A stretch of 64,000 nt of DNA from Desulfopila sp. IMCC35006 (GTDB taxonomy: Bacteria; Desulfobacterota; Desulfobulbia; Desulfobulbales; Desulfocapsaceae), in NCBI RefSeq assembly GCF_005116645.1, contig NZ_SWCM01000001.1, positions 496,001 through 560,000 of the forward strand, given 5' to 3'. The number at the start of each line of letters is the position of its first letter. Position 1 is the first letter of the stretch. Below, in pieces: positions 26,083 to 34,664 of this stretch. The notes beneath the pieces were generated by a model that saw nothing but the letters and a program-made list of their open reading frames with translations, had not been told where the DNA came from and made no database searches. A program made the translations under genes and the position numbers.

Positions 26083-27735
26083 TCAAAATTTCTTGGTGCG
26101 CAAGATGGTGATCACCAGCCATAAGCCCAGGACTACGGACATTAAATAGCCAATGACTCCCAGGGCCGGCAGGCCGAAGATAAAGGGGCCAATCCCGGTA
26201 GTGATGATCATCGACGAACCCATGATGATTGCCCCGGTGATAACACCGACGGTCAGGCGATTCGAGGCATTCTCCAGGGTATTGACCAGCTGCTCGAGTT
26301 TGTCCAGATGGAAAATAAAATTAAGTTCCCCGCGATCTATTTTTTCCAGTATCTGCAGCAACTGGCGGGGCAATGCCCGCTGCAGGGTCAAAAAGCTGGA
26401 TAGCGAGTTTTTCAAGCCCCGCCAGAGTACTTCAGGCTTATATCGCTCCCTGGCCAGTCGGTGCACGCGATCTCTCAATTCTTCGACAACATTCAACAGA
26501 GGAAAAACCAGACGGGCGGAACCTTCGGCGGTGACCAGGGCTTTGATCATAATGACCATATCCGTCGGTAACTTCAGATTATGCACACGCAAGGTCGCCA
26601 TAACATCACTGAGCAAGCCGCCGATGTCTAAATCTTTTATCGGCAGCGCATAGTAGCTGTCGAGAATTTCGAGCAAGCCCCGCTCCAGCGCTTTCCGTTC
26701 GACGGCCTTGCCCCGCACTGTACATATCTGCAGGAAACTGTTGACAAGGGCTTCGCTGTCCCTGTCAACAATGGCCGTCAGAATTTCAATGAGAGCAAAA
26801 CGATCCTGGTCGGTAAAACGGCCCACTGTTCCCCAGTCAATGATGCACAGCTGCATGTCACTGCTCACCAGAAGATTACCGGGATGCGGATCTGCGTGAA
26901 AAAAGCCATCTTCCAGAATTTGCTGGACAACCGTCTGCAAGCCAAGTCTGGCTATCTGTTCCCTGTCCCACTGACGCGCCGGCTCCAGGTTTTTAAAGGA
27001 GACGCCGTCAAAGAAATCCATGATCAGCAGCTTCTTCGAACTGTATTTTTCATAGGCCGCGGGGATATACACCTCGGTCCGCGCGGCATAGGAACGGGCG
27101 ATGTTGATATTTTTTAATTCCCGGCTGAAATCAAGCTCCAGCAGCAGATTCCGTCGTACCGTCCTGGCAAGTTCCGGCAGATCGTAGCACTGCAAATCTT
27201 TAAATTGTTGATGCAGAAACCAGCAGATAGTGTCGAGAATATCCAGATCCGAGGTAATATCGCGGACAATGCGCGGTCGCTGCACCTTGACTGCCACTTT
27301 CCGGCCATTTTCTTTCAATCTCCAGCAATAGACCTGAGAGAGCGACGCAGCGGCGACCGGTTCGTCTGAGAATTCGGAAAAGACCTCGCTGATGGGGCAG
27401 CCCAGTCTTTTTTCAATCTCCGGGAGAATCTCCGCTGCGGGAACAGCCGGAACGCTATCCTGCAGTTTTTCCAGCTCGGTCACCAGCTCCTCCGGTAAGA
27501 GATCCGGCCGGAGGCTCATTATCTGGCCAAACTTGATAAAGGTCGGTCCCAATTCTTCAAAGATGATGCGAATGCGTTGAAAGAGATTGAGGCCCCGATC
27601 TACCGGTACGATTCCGTGCAGAAAATCCGCGCCCGGGACATCCAGCCGATCGACGACTTCATCAAAACCGTACTTCGCCAGCGTTCCAACAATATCCTTG
27701 AAACGTTTCAGTTTTTTTACATCATTTAAGTGCAT
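26083..27735 (-). CDS. ABC1/AarF/UbiB-family atypical kinase
   Basis: A 550-residue ABC1 kinase-like protein. Motifs present are the KxGQ helix FIKFGQIMSLRPDLLPEE, the Ala-rich loop AAASLSQVYCWRL, Lys in VAVKVQRP, HADPHPGN (catalytic loop) and IDWGT (metal binding Asp). Two hydrophobic helices near the C-terminus (GVITGAIIMGSSMII and LPALGVIGYLMSVVLGLW) anchor it to the membrane, as in UbiB. The family supports quinone biosynthesis, probably by ATP-driven extraction of lipid intermediates. It lies 290 bp upstream of the eboD-eboE-ubiE series on the same strand, which suits a quinone-linked role. Confidence 0.9.
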   Translation of the reverse strand: MHLNDVKKLKRFKDIVGTLAKYGFDEVVDRLDVPGADFLHGIVPVDRGLNLFQRIRIIFEELGPTFIKFGQIMSLRPDLLPEELVTELEKLQDSVPAVPAAEILPEIEKRLGCPISEVFSEFSDEPVAAASLSQVYCWRLKENGRKVAVKVQRPRIVRDITSDLDILDTICWFLHQQFKDLQCYDLPELARTVRRNLLLELDFSRELKNINIARSYAARTEVYIPAAYEKYSSKKLLIMDFFDGVSFKNLEPARQWDREQIARLGLQTVVQQILEDGFFHADPHPGNLLVSSDMQLCIIDWGTVGRFTDQDRFALIEILTAIVDRDSEALVNSFLQICTVRGKAVERKALERGLLEILDSYYALPIKDLDIGGLLSDVMATLRVHNLKLPTDMVIMIKALVTAEGSARLVFPLLNVVEELRDRVHRLARERYKPEVLWRGLKNSLSSFLTLQRALPRQLLQILEKIDRGELNFIFHLDKLEQLVNTLENASNRLTVGVITGAIIMGSSMIITTGIGPFIFGLPALGVIGYLMSVVLGLWLVITILRTKKF

Positions 27736-28027
27736 GGAACGGTCTCTTTATCAGTTTATATTCACTTTGGCTGCCTTGATGGCACCTGCAATCAGCAGAC
27801 GCCATTCTGCTGTCTCGTTTGAGAAAGGGGTTTGTGCAACCGCCTGGCCTGCTTTAAATCCGCGCCCATTTGCCTTGAAAATTGTTGCCGTGGCGCATGA
27901 TTTTCTCCTTCTCATAGCATGAAATGGTACTTTGTTTGTTCCTGACGTCGCCGACGCTGAAGCATATTGTATTAAGACATAATCGTAAATATATGCACGG
28001 TAGACAGAATATCGATCAATTCATCAT

Positions 28028-28043
28028 TGGTAAGCGTTTACCA
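28028..28043. promoter_or_regulatory. LacI-family-like operator dyad 1
   Basis: TGGTAAGCGTTTACCA: 6-bp arms TGGTAA/TTACCA with the CG-centred core typical of LacI/GalR-family operators. The 15-mer GTAAGCGTTTACCAG recurs inverted in dyad 3. No LacI-family gene lies in the window. Confidence 0.45.
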
Positions 28044-28065
28044 GCACCGAATCTGTTTTGGCACC

Positions 28066-28077
28066 GGTTTGCAAACC
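28066..28077. promoter_or_regulatory. Operator-like perfect palindrome (dyad 2)
   Basis: GGTTTGCAAACC is a perfect 12-bp palindrome between the two LacI-like dyads. Its half-site differs from theirs, so it may bind another regulator or be a weaker site. Confidence 0.35.
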
Positions 28078-28122
28078 TACCAATAATACAGTTTACTGAC
28101 CTCTTTCGCGCATCTCCAGCAC

Positions 28123-28138
28123 TGGTAAACGCTTACAG
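28123..28138. promoter_or_regulatory. LacI-family-like operator dyad 3
   Basis: TGGTAAACGCTTACAG: a dyad with one arm mismatch. It contains the inverted copy of the 15-mer of dyad 1. Its centre is 95 bp from that of dyad 1, near nine helical turns, which would suit DNA looping. Confidence 0.45.
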
Positions 28139-28376
28139 CTCGGAGGTTGTACGAGATTTTCAGGGTTTCCGGTGAACGGTTTCCATTACTGTACTCGAAA
28201 AGGAAGAAAAAATTATCCTGAAAACGTTGCAGTATCAGCCAGGCCAATGCTCCGTCTGCCGCTTTCATTGCAAAGCGCCTTGCAAGAAATGACATAATAA
28301 TTACGTTTTTCCTGACACACTGCCGTTGAGGAAAAAGATAAGACAATATACCACAATCTTTTCAAGGGGAAACCTC

Positions 28377-29747
28377 ATGGATACATTCGATGTCATCGTT
28401 CTCGGCACTGGCACGGCAGGACAGAATGCGGCTCTCGATCTCGCCGTTGAAGGCTTTCGGGTCGCGATTATCGAAAACAGTGCCACACCGGGTGGAACAT
28501 GCGCCCTGCGCGGCTGTCAGGCGAAAAAATGGTTCTACGAGGTTGCCGAGCTTGCCGCCCGTTGCCAGCACCTGCAGAATATTGGTATAACGACCCCGCC
28601 GCAGGTTGACTGGCAACAGATACTCACCGAGAAAAACAACTTTACCGCAAAGGTGCCTGACCAGACACGTAACAATCTCAAGGGGAACGGCGTTACCTAT
28701 ATACGTGGCAAGGCCGTATTTGTAGACAAGACCACAATCGCGGTCGATAATCAGCACCTGACCGCTGATTATTTCATCATCGCCACCGGCGCGAAAACGA
28801 TGGCGCTGCCCTTCGACGGAAATCAATATATGCTTACCAGCGACGATTTTCTCGAATTAGAGGCTTTACCAAAACGTATCGCTTTTGTCGGAGGAGGCTT
28901 TATATCCTTTGAATTCGCCCATTTTGCCGCACGCCTGGGCAGCAGCAGAGGAAACATCCATATTCTTGAAGCCCAGAAGAGCGTGCTGAATCCTTTCGAT
29001 GGTGATATGGTTGATCAGCTCGTTGCCGCGTCCGAAGCGGACGGTATCCGTATCCACACCGCAGTCTCAATCGAATCCATAGAAAAAAAAGATACGGAGT
29101 ATACAATTGTCTTCAAATCCCGGGAAAACCTGGTCGTCGACAAGGTTGTCAATGGTGCCGGGCGCGTGCCGAATATCGACGACCTCAACCTTGATGCCGC
29201 GGGAATCAACTATTCCAGACGCGGTATCACTGTCGATGAATACATGCAGACCTCAAACAAGCAAGTCTATGCTGCCGGCGACTGTGTGGACAGCGTCCAG
29301 CTTGCCCGGGTGGCGGATATGGAGGCCCATGTGGCGGCGCAGGCCATTGTGGTCGCACAACATGGCGGAACAAAAGCGGCAATAGATTACCGCGCCGTCC
29401 CGGCAGTCCTTTTTACTTACCCGCAATTAGGCATGCTGGGCAAAACAGAAGAGCAGCTCAAGGAAGAAAAAACACCCTACTGGAAAAGTTACGATACCCG
29501 CTTAACCTGGCCGACATACCAGAGGGTCGGCCTCAAATACGCAGCGTACAAAATTCTTGTCGATGAACAGAACCATATCCTGGGCGCCCATTTCGTATCG
29601 GACAATACCACCGGCCTGCTCAATACTTTTAAACAGGCAATGATCGACAGGACGCCTGTTACCGAACTCCATAAAAACAGCATCATGTCGCCCTATCCTT
29701 CACGGGAAAGTGACATCGTCTATATGCTCAGCCCGCTTGTGGATTAA
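28377..29747 (+). CDS. FAD-dependent pyridine nucleotide-disulfide oxidoreductase (class I)
   Basis: A 456-residue flavoprotein of the glutathione reductase/mercuric reductase superfamily. It has the FAD motif VIVLGTGTAGQNAALDLA, the redox pair in GGTCALRGCQAKKW (Cys-x4-Cys), NAD(P) motif IAFVGGGFISFEFA, and the second FAD motif VYAAGDCV. The usual C-terminal His-Pro-Thr is replaced by YPSRES, so a Tyr sits where dihydrolipoyl dehydrogenases have the base His, as in mercuric-reductase-like groups. The substrate is unknown. ATG 28377 has AAGGGG upstream; the longer frame start lacks one. The antiporter gene follows after 19 bp, suggesting an operon. Confidence 0.88.
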   Translation: MDTFDVIVLGTGTAGQNAALDLAVEGFRVAIIENSATPGGTCALRGCQAKKWFYEVAELAARCQHLQNIGITTPPQVDWQQILTEKNNFTAKVPDQTRNNLKGNGVTYIRGKAVFVDKTTIAVDNQHLTADYFIIATGAKTMALPFDGNQYMLTSDDFLELEALPKRIAFVGGGFISFEFAHFAARLGSSRGNIHILEAQKSVLNPFDGDMVDQLVAASEADGIRIHTAVSIESIEKKDTEYTIVFKSRENLVVDKVVNGAGRVPNIDDLNLDAAGINYSRRGITVDEYMQTSNKQVYAAGDCVDSVQLARVADMEAHVAAQAIVVAQHGGTKAAIDYRAVPAVLFTYPQLGMLGKTEEQLKEEKTPYWKSYDTRLTWPTYQRVGLKYAAYKILVDEQNHILGAHFVSDNTTGLLNTFKQAMIDRTPVTELHKNSIMSPYPSRESDIVYMLSPLVD

Positions 29748-29766
29748 CCCCGGCAGACAGGAAAAA

Positions 29767-31005
29767 ATGCAAATATTTGAAATAACATCGATAGTCATGG
29801 TACTTACGGCTATTTTCAGTTATCTCAATTATCGGTTTCTGCATATGCCGACGACCATCGGTGTGATGTTCATCTCGCTGGCTCTGTCACTCTGCTTCGT
29901 CGTCGCCAGCTGGTTTGGCATGAATGTTGGCCAGAAAGAGGTGGCCAGGATACTGCAGGCGATTGACTTTAACGAGACCTTGCTCCACGGGATGCTTGCA
30001 TTTCTGCTGTTTGCCGGAGCGATGCAGATAAAACTCGACGACCTCAAGGCACAGAAAGGAGCCATCGTCATTTTGTCTACCGTTGGAGTTATTCTCTCGA
30101 CTTTTATCGTCGGCAGCCTGACCTGGATGGTCCTCCAATTGCTCGACATACCGACTTCCTATATATATTGCCTTCTCTTCGGCTCGCTGATTTCCCCGAC
30201 CGACCCGGTGGCGGTGCTCGGAATCCTCAAGACAACAGGAATTGCCAAAAGTCTTGAAACAAAGATTGCCGGAGAATCACTGTTCAACGACGGCATCGGA
30301 GTCGTTATTTTCCTGATCATCCTGCAACTGGCCCAGGGCGACCACAAGGTTTCCGTCGGCGAAGTGGCACATCTTTTCGGCCGGGAAGCAGGAGGCGGAG
30401 CCGTGCTTGGCTTCATTGTTGGTTTTTTTGCCTACCGGATGCTCAAACAGATCGATAACTACCAGGTGGAAGCGCTTATAACGCTGGCTTTGGTTATGGG
30501 TGGCTATGCCCTGGCGGATCGGCTCCATATATCCGGTCCGATAGCCATGGTTGTCGCGGGTTTGTTGATCGGCAACCACGGCCGCAGCTTCGCCATGTCC
30601 GATCGCACCCGCGAACGTCTCGACGATTTCTGGGAACTTATCGACGAAATTCTCAATGCGCTGCTGTTTATGCTGATCGGCCTGGAGGTTCTGATCATCC
30701 CCTTTACCGGCGATCTCCTGATTGCCGGAGGGTTGACCATACTTGTTACTCTTTTTGCCCGCTGGATCAGTGTTGGCGGGGTGGTGTTTTGTATGCAGCC
30801 GTTCCGGCCGTTCAGCCGGGGAGCGGTGCCAATAATGACCTGGGGTGGCCTGCGCGGTGGCATCTCAGTGGCCCTGGCGCTGGCTATTCCGGCTGTCCCT
30901 GAACGAATCACCATTATCACGATTACCTACCTGATCGTGATCTTTTCCATTGCCGTTCAGGGCATGACCCTCGGCAAACTGGCCAGGCGTTACACTTCAT
31001 CGTAA
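29767..31005 (+). CDS. CPA1-family Na+/H+ antiporter
   Basis: Inner-membrane cation/proton antiporter, 412 residues with about 12 helices. The hallmark PTDPVAVLGILK and ESLFNDGIGVVIFLI (with the ND/Asp transport site) are present, as is MTWGGLRGGISVALALAIP near the C-terminus. There is no long cytoplasmic tail. It exchanges Na+ (or K+) for H+ and serves pH and salt homeostasis. ATG 29767 is used; an upstream in-frame start lies inside the preceding gene. It sits 19 bp after the flavoprotein, probably in the same transcript. Confidence 0.9.
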   Translation: MQIFEITSIVMVLTAIFSYLNYRFLHMPTTIGVMFISLALSLCFVVASWFGMNVGQKEVARILQAIDFNETLLHGMLAFLLFAGAMQIKLDDLKAQKGAIVILSTVGVILSTFIVGSLTWMVLQLLDIPTSYIYCLLFGSLISPTDPVAVLGILKTTGIAKSLETKIAGESLFNDGIGVVIFLIILQLAQGDHKVSVGEVAHLFGREAGGGAVLGFIVGFFAYRMLKQIDNYQVEALITLALVMGGYALADRLHISGPIAMVVAGLLIGNHGRSFAMSDRTRERLDDFWELIDEILNALLFMLIGLEVLIIPFTGDLLIAGGLTILVTLFARWISVGGVVFCMQPFRPFSRGAVPIMTWGGLRGGISVALALAIPAVPERITIITITYLIVIFSIAVQGMTLGKLARRYTSS

Positions 31006-31062
31006 GCTGTGCTGAAAATCAGTCGGACATCACTCCCTGTGCTCGGAATCTGAACCTTTCAA

Positions 31063-32358
31063 TCACTTGCTGTTGAGCCAATTGATGATAATCTCCATTG
31101 CCTTTATGACGTTGAAGCACCACAGACTGGTGAAATCCTCCGGCAACGGCTGATCCAGGGGTATTGTCTCACTGGCCGAGAGTGCCTTGGCGCCGTCGAA
31201 ATCGACATAGGCCAGACGGGCTGTGAGCTCAGAGGGGGGTCGGCCGAAGACTTCGCCGGGAAGCATGGCAACCCCTGTTTCAACCAGCAGCCTTTCGCAA
31301 AGTTCCTTGCCGGTGGTAATCCCCCGACCATGCAGAACTTCAGCCAGAGGCGCAAAGCTTGGAAAAATGTAAAAAGCTCCTTCTACCGGATGTACCAGAA
31401 TCCCGGCTTCTTTGAGCATAGCCACGCACCTGGTTCCCAGGGCCGCCAGGATGCGTCGCGCATGCCAGAGGTATCGTTCGATGCGGATGTCACCACGAAA
31501 AGCCGTTACCGCCGCATACTGGATAGGCGAACTGACCGAAGTGAAGGTTTCACTGGCCACCGCGGCCATCGATTCGAGAAGCCAGTCCAGGGCCGGAGAA
31601 AAAGAGAAGGTTCCCAATCGCCATCCGCCCGCCCCGCACCATTTGGAGAGTCCTGAACTGATGATGGTGCCTTCGGGGTAGTAACGCGCCACGGATATAT
31701 GTTGTCCGCTATGATGCAGCTGACCATAAATCTCATCCGACAGCAGCAGCACCTGATATTTCCTGGCCACTCCAGCAATTTCTTCCAGTTCTTTTGCCGT
31801 ATAGCTGCATCCTTCCGGATTACCCGGGTAGTTGAGGATGAGCAGGCGTGGCCGAAAATCATCTCTCTCGCTTGCACAGTGTCGTTCGAGCAACTCCGCG
31901 GTCATTCGCCATCTATCCTCGATTCGCGTATGGATCAGGCTGACCTTACGACCCAGAATATCTGCCTGGGGAATGTAGGAAACCCAGCACGGAGTCGGGA
32001 CGATCAGCTCGCCGTAATAGACCAGTTGCAGCATGAACATGAGCTCTTTCGAACCCGGCCCGATAAGGACATTCTGTGGTCCTACCTCAACACCATCTTT
32101 TTTGCGGTGAAACTCAGCCACTGCTTCCCGTAATGCCGGGAGACCGGTAGCAGGCAGGTAGTCTTTCTCATTTGCATGCAGCCTGAGAGCTTCAACAACC
32201 GGCACGGGTACCGGGAAAGGCGATTGCCCAAGCCCCAGCCGATAAACAGTCCGGCCCTGCTGCTGCAGCATCTTGCTGCGGTCGTTGATGGCTATGGTTG
32301 CCGATTGAGCAAGACCACGGATATTCAGATTCAGACTGACTTTTTGATTAAGACTCAC
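31063..32358 (-). CDS. PLP-dependent class I/II aminotransferase
   Basis: Fold-type I aminotransferase, 431 residues. The PLP lysine lies in SSGLSKWCGAGGWRLG with the Arg of the SxxKxxxxxGxR pattern. NYPGNPEGCSY and LLSDEIYGQL carry the substrate and PLP-binding Asn and Asp. The C-terminal Arg region SELTARLAYVDFDG is less typical. Start choice: AAAGGAGG lies five bases upstream of GTG 32358, so this GTG is preferred over an ATG 27 bases upstream. The substrate amino acid is unknown. It is divergent from the KamA-family gene. Confidence 0.88.
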   Translation of the reverse strand: MSLNQKVSLNLNIRGLAQSATIAINDRSKMLQQQGRTVYRLGLGQSPFPVPVPVVEALRLHANEKDYLPATGLPALREAVAEFHRKKDGVEVGPQNVLIGPGSKELMFMLQLVYYGELIVPTPCWVSYIPQADILGRKVSLIHTRIEDRWRMTAELLERHCASERDDFRPRLLILNYPGNPEGCSYTAKELEEIAGVARKYQVLLLSDEIYGQLHHSGQHISVARYYPEGTIISSGLSKWCGAGGWRLGTFSFSPALDWLLESMAAVASETFTSVSSPIQYAAVTAFRGDIRIERYLWHARRILAALGTRCVAMLKEAGILVHPVEGAFYIFPSFAPLAEVLHGRGITTGKELCERLLVETGVAMLPGEVFGRPPSELTARLAYVDFDGAKALSASETIPLDQPLPEDFTSLWCFNVIKAMEIIINWLNSK

Positions 32359-32864
32359 CCTACCCTCCTTTAGTATGGTTGACATCGAGGTGTTACCGGC
32401 CCCGACAAAGGATACGCTCGTACTCAGGAAATACTCCCCTGCCAAGAGAACCGGGTGAATACTATTTTACCAACCCAGGGATACTGTGGCAACCCAAAGC
32501 AGTCTTTTTGGCGGGCCATTGCCGCTAATATTATCGCGACTCCAACCACCACACATGGCGGAGACAGACACTCCTGCGCTCAAGATGCTCAGTAACAACT
32601 GCTGCAGATTAATACCTTCAGCAAGAGCAGCCGGTGCAGTAGAACGCATCGGAGCTCACACCGCCTGCGAAAAGGCTTTCCGGCTCAACACACCTGATAA
32701 TAGCAAGAATTGACACAATATGTTTTAATAGATCCATGCTGCAGTTTCCTGAATCTTTTTTTCGCCTGCCTGCTCCGCAGCGGCCGCCGAAGAAATGAGC
32801 ACCGCATTGACTACTGCGTCCCTGGCATAATGAAGCAGGGACCAATATTTCAATGGTGAACGTC
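32359..32864. other. Divergent intergenic region, no gene supported
   Basis: About 500 bases between the leftward aminotransferase and the rightward KamA-family gene. A 60-codon leftward frame (32467-32649) has one hydrophobic stretch but no ribosome site or known family. The aminotransferase ribosome site is at 32364-32371. I see no clear promoter or repeat. Confidence 0.5.
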
Positions 32865-34664
32865 ATGAATAAACACAGCAAAGTGAATAGACTCAGGCAG
32901 ATTATTGCCATAGACAAAGACCTGGAAACCATCCTTAATCTGCCAAAGTCCCTGGAAGAAAAACGTTTCCTGCTGCGGCGACATCTCTCTGAGCTGCTTA
33001 TTACCGTCTTTGATGAATCGCAGCGGTTGCCCCCCCTTGAATGGATTGTCTGCCGGGATGCCATTTGGGTTCTGCGAAATATCCTTGCCCCCCGCAGCGA
33101 GGAATTGTCCGGTTTTTCCCTGCTCAGCTATGTCGATACCTTGCTGAACTCAACCACTTCCGCCGGGCTTCAGCCAGTATCGTCCGCTTTCCTGGCCGAG
33201 CTGGAGCATCTGCTCAAAGGATGTACCGGTAACTCGGGAATATACAAGGAAAAACCACCGGCATTCCTCAGCCATTCCGGACGGAGAGCTGCGAAAATGC
33301 GCTCCACCGACCTCTCCCGCATGGCGAGAAATTCAGCTCATGCCATGAGCCGCTATTGTTCGGGATTGGATAATGATCTGCAAAGGCAGCAAAGTCTGAA
33401 CAAACAGGCAATTCAAAATCATTTCGGGATTACCGACCTTGAGTGGAACGATTGGCGGTGGCATACCAGAAACATTATTCGTCATCCGGAAACCATGGGC
33501 CAACTGGTCAACCTTTCCCCCGGGGAAGCCGGAGCCATCGCCAAAGCCAAAAAAAATCATATTCCCTTCGGCATAACGCCTTATTACCTGTCCCTCATGG
33601 ACCCGGAGAACAATAAAACCTGGGACAGGGCACTGAGGGCTCAGGTTATTCCTCCTGCCGACTATGTCGACCAGATGATCGAATACCGGCAAAATGACGA
33701 ATGTTCGATGGATTTTATGTTCGAAAACGACACCTCCCCTATTGATGGCATTACCAGACGATATCCCAACATCGTCATACTCAAACCACTGCTCACTTGC
33801 CCGCAGATCTGCGTTTATTGCCAGAGAAACTGGCAGATAGAAGACGTCTATTCGGAGGGTGCCGCACTGGGTAAAAAAAAGCTCGACCGGGCTCTGCGCT
33901 GGATCGAGGAGAGACCGGAGATAAACGAAGTACTTATAACCGGCGGCGACCCCCTGTTGCTTGCCGACGAACAGCTTGAATCGATTCTCACCCGCCTTGC
34001 CCGGATGAACCATATCCTCCGCATCCGCATCGGCACACGTACTCTGGTAACCCTCCCCCAGCGTATAACAGAGACTTTAGTACAGATCATCGCCCGCATT
34101 CAGGAACCCGGCCGTCGGGAAATCGTCGTGGTCACCCATTTCGAACATCCCACAGAAATCACCCCGGAGGCGATGCGTGCGGTGCAGAAGTTCCGCCTCT
34201 CCGGCATAGGGGTCTATAACCAGCTGGTCTTTACCTACTACAACTCCCGTCGTTTTGAGGCTGCAGCCCTGCGACAGAAACTGCGTCTCATCGGGGTTAC
34301 CCCTTACTATACTTTTAACACTAAAGGCAAAAAGGAAACTGACAGTTATCGTGTGCCTATTGCTCGCCTCTTGCAGGAACAGCAGGAAGAGGCGCGGCTT
34401 CTGCCGGGTACGGTGCGTACCGACGAAATTGTCTTCAATGTTCCACGACTGGGAAAAAACTACCTGCGGGCCGCCCAGAACAGGGATATCATTGCCATCC
34501 TCCCCGATGGACGGCGTGTTTATGAATTTCACCCCTGGGAAAAAAAGCTGGCCCTGGTCGATACCTATATCTATACGGATGTGTCGATCTACGATTATCT
34601 GCAACGATTGAAAGCGGATGGCGAAAAGATCAAAGATTACGAAACGATCTGGTACTATTATTAA
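32865..34664 (+). CDS. KamA-family radical SAM protein, divergent (aminomutase-like)
   Basis: A 599-residue protein: about 185 residues of unrecognised, mostly helical N-terminal extension, then a lysine 2,3-aminomutase-like core from LEWNDWRWHTRN. The radical SAM motif is CPQICVYC (Cys 312, 316, 319), with ITGGDPLLL as the SAM-binding GGD. Compared with clostridial lysine 2,3-aminomutase as I remember it, the lysine-binding Asp residues (293, 330) align to Arg and Lys, and the PLP lysine (337) to Arg. A simple lysine aminomutase is therefore unlikely. ATG 32865 has GGTGA upstream; ATG 32853 is possible. Its TAA is the last three bases of a target duplication made by a MITE. Confidence 0.85.
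   Translation: MNKHSKVNRLRQIIAIDKDLETILNLPKSLEEKRFLLRRHLSELLITVFDESQRLPPLEWIVCRDAIWVLRNILAPRSEELSGFSLLSYVDTLLNSTTSAGLQPVSSAFLAELEHLLKGCTGNSGIYKEKPPAFLSHSGRRAAKMRSTDLSRMARNSAHAMSRYCSGLDNDLQRQQSLNKQAIQNHFGITDLEWNDWRWHTRNIIRHPETMGQLVNLSPGEAGAIAKAKKNHIPFGITPYYLSLMDPENNKTWDRALRAQVIPPADYVDQMIEYRQNDECSMDFMFENDTSPIDGITRRYPNIVILKPLLTCPQICVYCQRNWQIEDVYSEGAALGKKKLDRALRWIEERPEINEVLITGGDPLLLADEQLESILTRLARMNHILRIRIGTRTLVTLPQRITETLVQIIARIQEPGRREIVVVTHFEHPTEITPEAMRAVQKFRLSGIGVYNQLVFTYYNSRRFEAAALRQKLRLIGVTPYYTFNTKGKKETDSYRVPIARLLQEQQEEARLLPGTVRTDEIVFNVPRLGKNYLRAAQNRDIIAILPDGRRVYEFHPWEKKLALVDTYIYTDVSIYDYLQRLKADGEKIKDYETIWYYY

Larger units (their letters stand above)
27736..28376. other. Divergent intergenic region with clustered dyads
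   Basis: About 640 bases lie between the leftward ABC1 kinase and the rightward flavoprotein. No gene is supported. Three operator-like dyads (28028-28043, 28066-28077, 28123-28138) lie within 111 bp. A near copy of TGACACATTGCCGTTGA from 26051-26067 occurs at 28313-28329. Promoters for both flanking genes should be here, but none stands out. Confidence 0.6.

Noticed and set aside
28028-28138. Possible integron attC site
   Set aside because: The inverted 15-mers lack the RYYYAAC/GTTRRRY core sites, and no integrase is nearby.
32467-32649. 60-codon minus-strand frame between the aminotransferase and KamA-like genes
   Set aside because: One hydrophobic stretch only; no ribosome site or homologous pattern recognised.
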